This document shows positions 1 through 5,787 of a DNA stretch of 26,591 nt, in pieces. Each line of letters starts with the position of its first letter. Position 1 is the first letter of the stretch. The DNA comes from Bacteroidales bacterium UBA1256 (GTDB taxonomy: Bacteria; Bacteroidota; Bacteroidia; Bacteroidales; Paludibacteraceae), in NCBI GenBank assembly GCA_002308195.1, contig DBVU01000103.1, positions 255-26,845 of the forward strand, read 5' to 3'. Below the pieces are notes generated by a model that saw only the letters and a program-made list of their open reading frames with translations, was not told where the DNA came from and searched no databases. The position numbers and the translations under genes were made by a program.

Positions 1-26
1 AAACCGTTAATTGCTACTTTTGTCAT
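1..26 (-). CDS. gap: Glyceraldehyde-3-phosphate dehydrogenase, N-terminal fragment cut by the window edge
   Basis: The first 26 bases, read on the minus strand, start with ATG at 26-24 and translate as MTKVAING followed by an incomplete codon compatible with Phe. This matches the highly conserved start of GAPDH, which opens the NAD-binding Rossmann fold (usual form VAINGFGRIGR). The remainder lies outside the window. A promoter of the local type sits 76 bases upstream of the start codon, which supports a real gene start. GAPDH is the glycolytic enzyme converting glyceraldehyde-3-phosphate to 1,3-bisphosphoglycerate. Only eight residues are visible, so the call rests on a short but distinctive motif plus the promoter. 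Confidence 0.72.
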
Positions 27-101
27 AATGATAAAAAATTAGATTGTTATTGTGTATTTTTTGATTTTGATTGCAAATCTGTGTTTGGAACTTTTGCGGC
101 G

Positions 102-133
102 CAAAAGTAATATTTTTTTTTGGAATACGAAAA
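102..133 (-). promoter_or_regulatory. Bacteroidota-type promoter for gap
   Basis: On the minus strand, TACTTTTG (109-102) matches the -7 element TAnnTTTG. Exactly 20 bp upstream is TTTT (133-130) in place of TTTG. The spacer begins CGTATTCC and contains an A-run, like the other promoters in this window. Transcription would start near 96-98, giving a leader of about 70 nt before the ATG at 26. Confidence 0.65.
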
Positions 134-200
134 TAAATCGTCCAAAAATCTTCAATCTGTCATTTGCGGTTAGCAACTGAACAGGTTAGTGCTGTGTTGG

Positions 201-839
201 TTATTTTCGCCCGAAATCGGCAGGAATCTCTCCCCACTGTTTGGTGTCCCATTTATAGATTGGCGTAGTCCACGTGTTGTCGTGGAGCCACTGTTCCGCT
301 TTGCGGAGCATGAAAAAGAGGTCTTGGTTGCGGCTGTTCCACTCCAGTTTGGTGTCCGCGTGTCCTTTTTTGAGCCACGCGAGCGCGGTGCGACTATCTG
401 AATAGAGTGCCCATGGCAAATTATTTTGTTTCAGATAAGCCAGTCCAAGCACGATAGCCAAAAACTCACCAATATTGTTGGTGCCGCATTCAAATGGTCC
501 GCGGTGGAAAACTTCCGTACCCGTATCAGCTATCACACCACGAAATTCCATCACACCCGGATTGCCACTGCAAGCGGCATCGACCGCCAAGGCAGGCAAA
601 ATAGGCTCTGTTTGCGGTTTAGCGCCTTTCGCCTCTCGCCCTTCGCCGTTCGCCTTTCTTTTGATATAAGTTTCGGGCCCGTCGGCCAATGCTTTTTCGG
701 CTTCCTCGCGCGTTGCAAAGCCCTTGTAGCACGCTCCTTCCGCCCCTTTTACGAGGGGCTCACATTCATCCCAAGAGGCGAAAATGCCGGTTTGTTTGCC
801 TCTCCAAACGACATAAAAAGCGGCTTTCTTTTTGCTCAT
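201..839 (-). CDS. rnhA: Ribonuclease HI with N-terminal viroplasmin (hybrid-binding) domain
   Basis: A 212-residue protein that would cleave the RNA strand of RNA:DNA hybrids. Residues 7-50 form the Caulimovirus viroplasmin-type hybrid-binding domain (FYVVWRGKQTGIF, then CYKGFATREEAEKAL). Residues 81-212 form the RNase H fold. Likely catalytic acids are D87 (AVDAACSGNPG), E125 (NNIGEFLAI), D148 (YSDSRTA) and D198 or D208 in the C-terminal segment KWDTKQWGEIPADFGRK. The linker between the domains (about residues 61-72) is encoded by five 7-bp tandem repeats. It is the last gene of the minus-strand run that starts at rfbC, 35 bases after tRNA-Arg. The start ATG at 839 places the viroplasmin domain at the N-terminus as expected. 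Confidence 0.93.
   Translation of the reverse strand: MSKKKAAFYVVWRGKQTGIFASWDECEPLVKGAEGACYKGFATREEAEKALADGPETYIKRKANGEGREAKGAKPQTEPILPALAVDAACSGNPGVMEFRGVIADTGTEVFHRGPFECGTNNIGEFLAIVLGLAYLKQNNLPWALYSDSRTALAWLKKGHADTKLEWNSRNQDLFFMLRKAEQWLHDNTWTTPIYKWDTKQWGEIPADFGRK
623..657 (-). repeat. Five 7-bp tandem repeats in the rnhA linker
   Basis: On the plus strand, five consecutive heptads start with CGCC: CGCCTTT, CGCCTCT, CGCCCTT, CGCCGTT, CGCCTTT. They encode the charged linker KANGEGREAKGA between the viroplasmin and RNase H domains. A change in copy number not divisible by three would shift the frame. Confidence 0.85.
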
Positions 840-873
840 AAGTGCTAGGACGACTTAGATTATTCGGTTTTTG

Positions 874-945
874 TGATCCGCCCGAGAATCGAACTCGGAT
901 TTGAGCTTTAGGAGAGCCCCGTTCTATCCATTGAACTAGCAGATC
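874..945 (-). tRNA. tRNA-Arg(CCU)
   Basis: The minus strand folds as a 72-nt tRNA without encoded CCA. The acceptor pairs GATCTGC (945-939) with GCGGATC (881-875), with discriminator A at 874. The D-arm has GTTC/GAAC, the anticodon stem is GGGCT/AGCTC around loop CTCCTAA (anticodon CCT, 912-910), and the T-arm is CCGAG-TTCGATT-CTCGG. It decodes AGG. It lies inside a same-strand gene run, between the DUF2461 gene and rnhA, without a visible promoter of its own, so processing from a longer transcript is plausible. Confidence 0.96.
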
Positions 946-948
946 TAA

Positions 949-977
949 GGTTAGTGGTTAGGGGTTAGCGGGCTAAC
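949..977. repeat. 7-bp tandem repeats between tRNA-Arg and the DUF2461 gene
   Basis: Plus-strand heptads GGTTAGT, GGTTAGG and GGTTAGC are followed by GGGCTAAC. The array overlaps the stop end of the DUF2461 gene. The same heptad type (GGTTAGN) recurs inside prmC at 3809-3837. Confidence 0.75.
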
Positions 978-1677
978 AATGACTAGGGAATTCGCCGTAT
1001 TCCTCGAAGGTGTAGTTGAGGAAATCGTTCATCGGTTTGCCTGCTTGGGCTATTTCTACCACGTGATCCATAAAATCGGGCGAACACACTTGCTCGTCGG
1101 AGATGGGAGTGGAGAAAGTAAACGCTTTGCGTTTGAGCCAATCTATATGTTTGAAATCCGGGTCGAATCCCGAAGGTGCTTTCTTGAGCATCCAATCAGT
1201 ATCGAAATCGCCGAAATAGCGTTGCCAACCCGGCGTGGCCATGATAGCTTCCACTTCCTCGTAGTTGGCCTCAATCTCTTTGCGTAAGGCGTCTAAGAGT
1301 TCTTTGCCCGGATTCCAGATTCCACCGGCAAACATGCAATGGCCAGGCTGAATATGGACGTAATAGCCGCCGCGCATGGAGTGTTTTCCCCAAGTTTTGG
1401 GTTTGCCCGGCACTCCGGTAGCAGGGAACACGCCGAACCACTCTTTGTACGGCCGTTTGTCGCCCGAGAAACGTACATCGCGATAGATGCGCCAGATGCA
1501 GTCTTTCGGTTGTACACCTTCCAAAGTTGGGTCTATTTCAGTTAGCCGACGAATCAGTTCAGCCGAAAAGTCCACAAAGCGAGCATGGCACGCTTGGTAG
1601 CGGCTTTTGTTCTCGGCAAACCACTCGCGATTGTTGTTGGCCGCTAATTCGCTCAGAAATCTAAGAGTTTCACGCAT
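973..1677 (-). CDS. DUF2461 / TIGR02453 family protein of unknown function
   Basis: A 234-residue protein matching the DUF2461 family by its N-terminal LRFLSELAANNNREWFAENK, the central WRIYRDVRFSGDKRPYKEWFG, and the GGYYVHIQPG and GGIWNP segments. No catalytic function is established for the family that I can name. There is no signal peptide or membrane segment, so it is presumably cytoplasmic. Its ATG (1677) lies 25 bases inside the end of rfbD, an overlap that suggests translational coupling with the rhamnose genes. That need not mean a shared function. Length is normal for the family. Confidence 0.88.
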   Translation of the reverse strand: MRETLRFLSELAANNNREWFAENKSRYQACHARFVDFSAELIRRLTEIDPTLEGVQPKDCIWRIYRDVRFSGDKRPYKEWFGVFPATGVPGKPKTWGKHSMRGGYYVHIQPGHCMFAGGIWNPGKELLDALRKEIEANYEEVEAIMATPGWQRYFGDFDTDWMLKKAPSGFDPDFKHIDWLKRKAFTFSTPISDEQVCSPDFMDHVVEIAQAGKPMNDFLNYTFEEYGEFPSHC

Positions 1678-2498
1678 CGTTTTAATCCGTCTAGCCAGTA
1701 AGGAATTTCTACATTGAACGTTTTCTTGAATTTGGATTTATCGAGCACACTATAGTGTGGGCGCGGCGTTTTGTATTGATAATCAGCCGACAAGATAGGT
1801 TTGACCTGGCAACTATTGATTCCTGTGAGGCTGTGGATGGCGATTGTGAAATCGTACCAAGAGCAAACACCCTCGTTGGTGAAATGGTAGATGCCCGGTC
1901 GCCAAACAGGCGCGTCGATGACCACAAAAATAGCCCAAGCCAGGTCCGCCGCGTAAGTCGGTGTGCCAATTTGGTCAAAGACCACACCTAACGATTCTTT
2001 CTCATGACCGAGGCGAATCATCGTCTTAACGAAATTATTTCCAAACGAGGAATAGAGCCATGCGGTGCGCAGAATAACGGCTTCGGGACAAACCGCCAAG
2101 AGCGCTTTTTCTCCCTCGTATTTGGTTCGTCCGTATGCGGTGCGCGGGGCCACAGGATCCGTTTCGCGGCAAGGAATATGCTCGTCGCCCGAGAATACAT
2201 AGTCGGTGGAAATATGAATGACACGTACGCCTTGACTGCCCAGAATACGTACGGCATCCGAGTTGATTTTCAGCGCATTAGGTTCGTCCTCTTCGGCTCG
2301 GTCCACATTGGTATAGGCTGCGCAATTGACAATCAGCTCAATCGCATTGTCGGCCACAAACGCAGTCACCGCTTGCTGGTCGGTGATATCCAGTTCAGCA
2401 ACATCGGTAAAGAAATAGCGATGCTGCGGATGCTGCGCCGAGAGAACGCGCATCTCATTGCCCAACTGGCCGTTACAACCTGTTATGAGTATATTCAT
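1653..2498 (-). CDS. rfbD: dTDP-4-dehydrorhamnose reductase
   Basis: A 281-residue SDR enzyme catalysing the last step of dTDP-L-rhamnose synthesis, the NAD(P)H-dependent reduction of dTDP-4-keto-rhamnose. The glycine-rich nucleotide motif GCNGQLG lies at residues 7-13. The family motif STDYVFSG (97-104) and the Tyr-Lys pair in AYGRTKYEGE (Y122, K126) provide the catalytic residues. It begins 26 bases inside the end of rfbC, so the two are almost certainly cotranscribed and coupled. The partners rfbA and rfbB are not in the window. Product: precursor for rhamnose-containing surface polysaccharide. Confidence 0.95.
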   Translation of the reverse strand: MNILITGCNGQLGNEMRVLSAQHPQHRYFFTDVAELDITDQQAVTAFVADNAIELIVNCAAYTNVDRAEEDEPNALKINSDAVRILGSQGVRVIHISTDYVFSGDEHIPCRETDPVAPRTAYGRTKYEGEKALLAVCPEAVILRTAWLYSSFGNNFVKTMIRLGHEKESLGVVFDQIGTPTYAADLAWAIFVVIDAPVWRPGIYHFTNEGVCSWYDFTIAIHSLTGINSCQVKPILSADYQYKTPRPHYSVLDKSKFKKTFNVEIPYWLDGLKRCVKLLDF

Positions 2499-3024
2499 TG
2501 AATGTCGGATGTTTAGTGTCTTTTTCGCTGATGATTCGTTTGTCCTCAGGAATCTGCCAATCGATAGCTAAGTCCTTGTCGCTCAGCAGAATACCTCCTT
2601 CTGCTTCCGGATGGTAGAGGTTGTCGCACTTGTAGGCAAAAACGGCCCGTTCACTCAGGACGGAGAAACCGTGCGCGAAGCCGCGTGGGATGAAGAACTG
2701 GCGATGGTTGTCTTCGCTCAGTTCGACTGCAAACCACCGGCCGTAGGTCTTGCTGTTCGGTCGCAGATCAACTGCCACGTCTAGAACTCGGCCGAGCGTG
2801 CAAGTAACCAGTTTGGCTTGGCTGTACGGCGCTTTCTGGAAATGCAAACCGCGCACTACGCCATAGGACGAACACGACTGATTGTCCTGGACAAAAACTG
2901 TGTCGATGCCCGCTTCGCGATAGCGCTGTTCGTTGTATGTTTCGATGAAATAGCCGCGTGCGTCACAGAACACTTTTGGCTCGATGATGAGGAGTCCTTC
3001 GATGGGAGTTTTTATGATATTCAT
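2473..3024 (-). CDS. rfbC: dTDP-4-dehydrorhamnose 3,5-epimerase
   Basis: A 183-residue cupin-fold epimerase of the dTDP-rhamnose pathway, acting just before RfbD. Visible motifs are RGLHFQ with the catalytic His (H61), DVAVDLR (82-88), FFIPRGFAHGFSVLSE (110-125) and YKCDNLYHPE (131-140), whose first Tyr is probably the conserved active-site Tyr. Length is typical. It is the first gene of the minus-strand run, preceded by a promoter whose -7 element lies 24 bases upstream of the ATG. It overlaps rfbD by 26 bases. Confidence 0.95.
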   Translation of the reverse strand: MNIIKTPIEGLLIIEPKVFCDARGYFIETYNEQRYREAGIDTVFVQDNQSCSSYGVVRGLHFQKAPYSQAKLVTCTLGRVLDVAVDLRPNSKTYGRWFAVELSEDNHRQFFIPRGFAHGFSVLSERAVFAYKCDNLYHPEAEGGILLSDKDLAIDWQIPEDKRIISEKDTKHPTFNEYTHNRL

Positions 3025-3047
3025 ACTTCAAATTCAAAATGCGGGTG

Positions 3048-3079
3048 CAAAAGTAGTAAAAAAAAATGACATACGCAAG
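3048..3079 (-). promoter_or_regulatory. Promoter for the rfbC-rfbD run
   Basis: On the minus strand, TACTTTTG (3055-3048) lies exactly 20 bp downstream of CTTG (3079-3076), a one-mismatch -33 element. The spacer starts CGTATGTC and contains a T-run. The predicted transcript start, near 3042, leaves a leader of only about 18 nt before the rfbC ATG at 3024. It overlaps a terminator-like hairpin. Confidence 0.75.
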
Positions 3080-3087
3080 AGCGTATG
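3058..3087 (-). terminator. Rho-independent-type terminator after recX, overlapping the rfbC promoter
   Basis: On the minus strand, CATACGC (3087-3081) and GCGTATG (3076-3070) form a 7-bp stem with loop TCTT. It is followed two bases later by ATTTTTTTTT (3067-3058). This is a standard terminator layout for transcripts coming from prmC-recX. The same bases carry the -33 element and spacer of the rfbC promoter. Confidence 0.6.
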
Positions 3088-3157
3088 CCAATTTTCGTGA
3101 TTTTTAGTTGATTTTAGTAGTTTGTGTGTAGGTGATTGGCAGCAGATTGTCTCGATA

Positions 3158-3212
3158 ATATCGCACTTATATCGCACTTATATCGCACTTATAACGCACT
3201 TATAACGCACTA
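3158..3212. repeat. Intergenic 11-bp tandem array, five units
   Basis: Units are ATATCGCACTT three times, then ATAACGCACTT and ATAACGCACTA, with no gaps. The array lies between recX and the rfbC promoter, in a 247-bp gap without a gene. Two further arrays with the same period occur at 9629-9683 and 17651-17694. Confidence 0.95.
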
Positions 3213-3234
3213 AATTCGGCTTTCTTTTTTGTTA

Positions 3235-3259
3235 GTATTATATACATAGTATATAATAC
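3235..3259. repeat. Perfect 11-bp inverted repeat downstream of recX
   Basis: GTATTATATAC (3235-3245), loop ATA, then GTATATAATAC (3249-3259). It lies 12 bases past the recX stop. It lacks a T-tract on the exit side in either direction, so it is more likely a transcript-stabilising hairpin or a protein site than an intrinsic terminator. Confidence 0.8.
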
Positions 3260-3271
3260 AGAGAAGAAAGG

Positions 3272-3706
3272 TTATTTTGTGGCTTTCTTAATCTCGTCGA
3301 AGGTGAAACCGCGTTGGAGGAGAAAGCGGAGACGTTTGTCTTCGGAGTCGGCGCGTCGCTGCTGAATCAGTCGTTTGAGATTGGCCATGTATTGCTTCGA
3401 GTCAATCTCCAGGAGCGATTTCTGGATGAGTTTTTCCGGTAATTGCAGTGCTCGCAAGTTGGTCTGGATTTTGATTCGTCCCCACGACTGATACGCCACT
3501 TTGTCGTGGACATAAGCGCTACAAAACCGCTCGTCGTTGAGAAAATTGTTCTCGTAGAGAGTGGTGATGATTGGCTCGGAGAAATTCTCCGGAGTGCCCC
3601 ATTCATAAAGCTTGCGGCGGACATCCGCGGCACAATGTTCGCATCGGGCGCAATAGGCCTCGGCCTTGTCAATCCATTCGCGCAGAGACAAATCGTTGTT
3701 TGCCAT
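3272..3706 (-). CDS. recX: RecX family regulatory protein
   Basis: A 144-residue protein of the RecX family, small helical-repeat proteins that modulate RecA filaments. Family features are the N-terminal AEAYCARCEHCAADVRRKL, the core LNDERFCSAYVHDKV and WGRIKIQTNLRA, and the C-terminal LRFLLQRGFTFDEIKKA. Length is typical for Bacteroidota RecX. The ATG at 3706 lies 38 bases inside the end of prmC, so it is probably translated from the prmC mRNA. recA is not in the window. Confidence 0.88.
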   Translation of the reverse strand: MANNDLSLREWIDKAEAYCARCEHCAADVRRKLYEWGTPENFSEPIITTLYENNFLNDERFCSAYVHDKVAYQSWGRIKIQTNLRALQLPEKLIQKSLLEIDSKQYMANLKRLIQQRRADSEDKRLRFLLQRGFTFDEIKKATK

Positions 3707-4550
3707 AACTATCGTTGAAAATTTGTATGTCTTGGTAGTTCATTTCGCTCAGCATTTGGCGCATCTCTTCGCCCAGTGTTTCGTTGATTTCGAAGAAGAG
3801 AAATTTCGGGTTATTGGTTAGCGGATTAGCGGTTAGTGGGGCGTATGAGAATAGCTTTGCTATTCTACGATAAAACTTTAAAGGGTCGGAATCGGGTACA
3901 AAAAGTGCTGTTTCGGGTTCGAAATTCAGCACGTTTTGGGTCATGGTTTTTCGCTCACTTTCGCGGATGTAAGGAGGATTGGAAACGACTATGTCGAATT
4001 TACCATTTTGCCATTTACCATTTACCATTTTTTCGTCGAAAATATCGGCAACTTGGAAGTCAACTTGCAGATGGTTTCGCCGGGCATTTTCTTTGGCTAC
4101 TTGAATGGCTTCGGCGGAGATATCGATTCCGGTGACCGACCAGTCCGGATGCGCACGTTTTATCGCTAAAGCGATACATCCGCTTCCGGTGCCAATATCG
4201 AGGCATTTGGCATTTGGATATTTACCATTTACCATTTGGTTGATTTTTTCGACGAGTTCGGCGGTTTCGGGGCGAGGAATCAGTGTGGCGGGTGTCAGTT
4301 TGAGGTCCAAATCACACCATAAGGTGTGTCCAAAAATATATTGAATAGGCTCAAAACGCTGCAAACGTGCAATAATAGGCTCAAAAATTTGCGTATTTCG
4401 AAATTTTGTAGTACTTTTGCAGTCGGTTAGCAATTGTGAGCGAGACAATCCCGAGACTTCTTCGAGAATCCACCACGCCAAAGAGCGGGCTTCATCCTCC
4501 GGATAAAAGTCGCGAAGTTGGTCGGTAATATGTCGCACGATTGAAATCAC
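3669..4550 (-). CDS. prmC: Peptide chain release factor N5-glutamine methyltransferase
   Basis: A 293-residue SAM-dependent enzyme that methylates the GGQ glutamine of release factors. Landmarks are IPRPETAELVE (91-101), the SAM-binding motif CLDIGTGSGC (116-125), and the catalytic NPPY at 191-194 (FDIVVSNPPYI). The N-terminal helical domain (AWWILEEVSGLSRSQLL) is present. Three segments, at about residues 105-115, 164-174 and 235-250, are encoded by 7-bp tandem repeats and look like loop insertions. The annotated start is GTG (4550-4548). The predicted transcript start falls almost on it, so translation is either leaderless or begins at the in-frame GTG at 4538. It overlaps recX by 38 bases. 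Confidence 0.94.
   Translation of the reverse strand: MISIVRHITDQLRDFYPEDEARSLAWWILEEVSGLSRSQLLTDCKSTTKFRNTQIFEPIIARLQRFEPIQYIFGHTLWCDLDLKLTPATLIPRPETAELVEKINQMVNGKYPNAKCLDIGTGSGCIALAIKRAHPDWSVTGIDISAEAIQVAKENARRNHLQVDFQVADIFDEKMVNGKWQNGKFDIVVSNPPYIRESERKTMTQNVLNFEPETALFVPDSDPLKFYRRIAKLFSYAPLTANPLTNNPKFLFFEINETLGEEMRQMLSEMNYQDIQIFNDSYGKQRFVSARMD
3809..3837 (-). repeat. 7-bp repeats inside prmC (site 1)
   Basis: Plus-strand units are GGTTATT, GGTTAGC, the 8-base GGATTAGC, then GGTTAGT. They encode the proline- and asparagine-rich loop APLTANPLTNNP in PrmC, just before the last conserved beta-strand region. They share the GGTTAGN heptad with 949-977. Confidence 0.75.
3998..4030 (-). repeat. 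7-bp repeats inside prmC (site 2)
   Basis: Plus-strand units are ATTTACC, the 8-base ATTTTGCC, then ATTTACC twice and a partial unit. They encode KMVNGKWQNGK immediately before the FDIVVSNPPY strand. Confidence 0.8.
4203..4237 (-). repeat. 7-bp repeats inside prmC (site 3)
   Basis: Plus-strand units are GCATTTG twice, GATATTT, then ACCATTT twice. They encode QMVNGKYPNAK immediately before the SAM-binding motif. The peptide closely resembles that of site 2, and both derive from the ATGGTAA-type heptad. Confidence 0.8.
4388..4419 (+). promoter_or_regulatory. Promoter inside prmC, antisense to it and directed at ribD
   Basis: TTTG (4388-4391), 20 bp, then TACTTTTG (4412-4419). The spacer begins CGTATTTC and ends TAG, as in other promoters here. 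No other TAnnTTTG element was seen on this strand before the ribD ATG at 4594. This makes it the best ribD promoter candidate and gives a leader of about 170 nt that is antisense to the prmC 5' end. Confidence 0.65.
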
Positions 4551-4554
4551 GGCA

Positions 4555-4586
4555 CAAAATTACTGCTTTTTTTTGACATACGCAAA
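4555..4586 (-). promoter_or_regulatory. Promoter for prmC-recX
   Basis: On the minus strand, TTTG (4586-4583), 20 bp, then TAATTTTG (4562-4555). The spacer begins CGTATGTC, followed by eight A and GCAG. The predicted start of transcription is at about 4549, at the annotated GTG start codon. Confidence 0.8.
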
Positions 4587-4593
4587 TAGTCGC

Positions 4594-5667
4594 ATGAATT
4601 ACGAGAAATATATTGCCCGTTGTATCGAAATAGCTCGTCGTGGGGAGTATTTCGTGGCGCCGAATCCGATGGTTGGCGCGGTGTTGGTTCGTAATAGTGA
4701 CGAGCAGATTTTGGCCGAAGGATGGCATGAGAAATATGGCGATGGTCATGCGGAAGTGAATTGCTTTAAAAAGGCTGAAGGGCTAGAGGCGAGAGGCGAG
4801 AGCCTGAAGGATTGCACACTGTTTGTGAGTCTGGAGCCATGTTCGCATTATGGCAAAACGCCTCCTTGCGCAAAATTGATTATCGAAAAAGGTGTCGGGC
4901 GCGTAGTGGTTGGCATGCTAGATCCGAATCCGTTGGTGGCGGGAAAAGGTGTGCAGATGTTGCGCGAAGCGGGAATAGAGGTGATTGTCGGTGTTTTGGA
5001 GGCCGAGTGCCGCGAATTGAATAAGCGTTTTCTGTGTCTGCATGAGAAAAAACGTCCGTATGTGGTGCTGAAATGGGCGCAAACGGCGGATGGGTACGTT
5101 GACAGAAAACGAGCCTACCCCCAACAATGTTCTACGACCGTCCACTGGACGCTCGATCGAGCAGAGCTCTTCACCCGTGAAGGGAAGGGAGAGCACTTGA
5201 ATGGCGCGTTAGCTATTTCCACGCCTGAGACGAAAAAACTGGTGCATAAGATGCGTGCGGAAAATATGGCTATTATGGTTGGCACGCGAACGGTTTTGCT
5301 CGATAATCCGCGTCTGCTGAACACGCATTGGGAAGGCAGAAATCCGATTAGAGTGACCGTGGATAGGCACGGCGTTATTCCGCCCGATGCGCGGATTCTG
5401 AGCGACGAAGCGCCAACGATTGTTTATCGCGAAAAAACGGACTGGCCATTCATATTGAGCGACTTGGCTCAACGAAATATTCATTCTGTCTTGGTGGAAG
5501 GCGGGCCAACGCTTCTGCAGCATATTCTTGACTCGGGTCTTTGGGATGAGATTCACGTGGAAGTGGCTCCGGAATTGAGCATTGGTGAAGGTGTTTCGGC
5601 GCCGAAAATTGCTCTGCCGGATTCTTACGAAACAGTCGATGGTCATCGACTTTACACGATTCGGTAA
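4594..5667 (+). CDS. ribD: Bifunctional riboflavin biosynthesis deaminase/reductase
   Basis: A 357-residue protein performing deamination and then side-chain reduction of the pyrimidine intermediate in riboflavin synthesis. The deaminase half carries the zinc motif HAE (H52, E54) and C83 and C92 in PCSHYGKTPPC. The reductase half has KWAQTADGYVD, ISTPETKKLVHKMRAE, MVGTRTVLLDNPRL and VEGGPTLLQ. ATG 4594 was chosen because the conserved N-terminus MNYEKYIARCIEIA begins there; an upstream TTG at 4573 would add seven residues. Two local oddities are a heptad-repeat segment (about residues 60-72) and a roughly 35-residue extra segment (about 171-207) made of adjoining DNA palindromes. No FMN riboswitch was recognised in the leader. 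Confidence 0.95.
   Translation: MNYEKYIARCIEIARRGEYFVAPNPMVGAVLVRNSDEQILAEGWHEKYGDGHAEVNCFKKAEGLEARGESLKDCTLFVSLEPCSHYGKTPPCAKLIIEKGVGRVVVGMLDPNPLVAGKGVQMLREAGIEVIVGVLEAECRELNKRFLCLHEKKRPYVVLKWAQTADGYVDRKRAYPQQCSTTVHWTLDRAELFTREGKGEHLNGALAISTPETKKLVHKMRAENMAIMVGTRTVLLDNPRLLNTHWEGRNPIRVTVDRHGVIPPDARILSDEAPTIVYREKTDWPFILSDLAQRNIHSVLVEGGPTLLQHILDSGLWDEIHVEVAPELSIGEGVSAPKIALPDSYETVDGHRLYTIR
4773..4808 (+). repeat. Imperfect 7-bp repeats inside ribD
   Basis: GGCTGAA, the 8-base GGGCTAGA, GGCGAGA twice, then GCCTGAA. They encode KAEGLEARGESLKD between the HAE and PCSHYGKTPPC zinc motifs, slightly lengthening that loop. Confidence 0.6.
5123..5182 (+). repeat. Chain of short palindromes forming part of an in-frame insertion in ribD
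   Basis: Successive self-complementary blocks are AACAATGTT (5123-5131), GTCCACTGGAC (5140-5150), GCTCGATCGAGC (5151-5162), AGAGCTCT (5163-5170) and CTTCACCCGTGAAG (5169-5182). The last four lie end to end or overlap slightly. They encode part of a segment (about 5104-5214) sitting between DGYVD and ISTP, which are normally separated by only a short loop in RibD. Confidence 0.75.
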
Positions 5668-5698
5668 TTAGCCAAAACATACAAAAATGTCACAAAAA

Positions 5699-5730
5699 TT
5701 TGCATAATTGCAATTTTTGTAGTATCTTTG
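5699..5730 (+). promoter_or_regulatory. Promoter for the surA/ostA-like run
   Basis: TTTG (5699-5702), 20 bp, then TATCTTTG (5723-5730), followed by CACCC. The spacer begins CATAATTGC and ends GTAG. The leader to ATG 5788 would be about 50 nt. The transcript start lies downstream of the possible TTG start at 5728, which rules that start out. Confidence 0.8.
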
Positions 5731-5787
5731 CACCCGAAATTAAATTTCGCGTATTGTGCGCGTGTGGCAATTTCGGAACGGATTATT

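Noticed and set aside
1653..3024. A full dTDP-rhamnose or O-antigen gene cluster.
   Set aside because: Only rfbC and rfbD are present. Their neighbours are unrelated housekeeping genes and no sugar-transfer or flippase genes adjoin them.
3158..3212. The 11-bp tandem array as a CRISPR array.
   Set aside because: Units are contiguous with no spacers, far too short for CRISPR repeats, and there are no cas genes nearby.
4420..4593. An FMN riboswitch in the ribD leader.
   Set aside because: The leader is mostly prmC coding sequence on the other strand, and I could not see the conserved FMN-element core (AGGGGC-type blocks).
5104..5214. The ribD insertion as a transposon or insertion sequence footprint.
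   Set aside because: It is in frame, has no terminal inverted repeats enclosing the whole segment and no obvious target duplication; a palindromic mini-element fits better.
5728..5787. An upstream TTG start adding 20 residues to the SurA-like lipoprotein.
   Set aside because: That TTG overlaps the -7 promoter element, and the signal peptide and lipobox fit ATG 5788.
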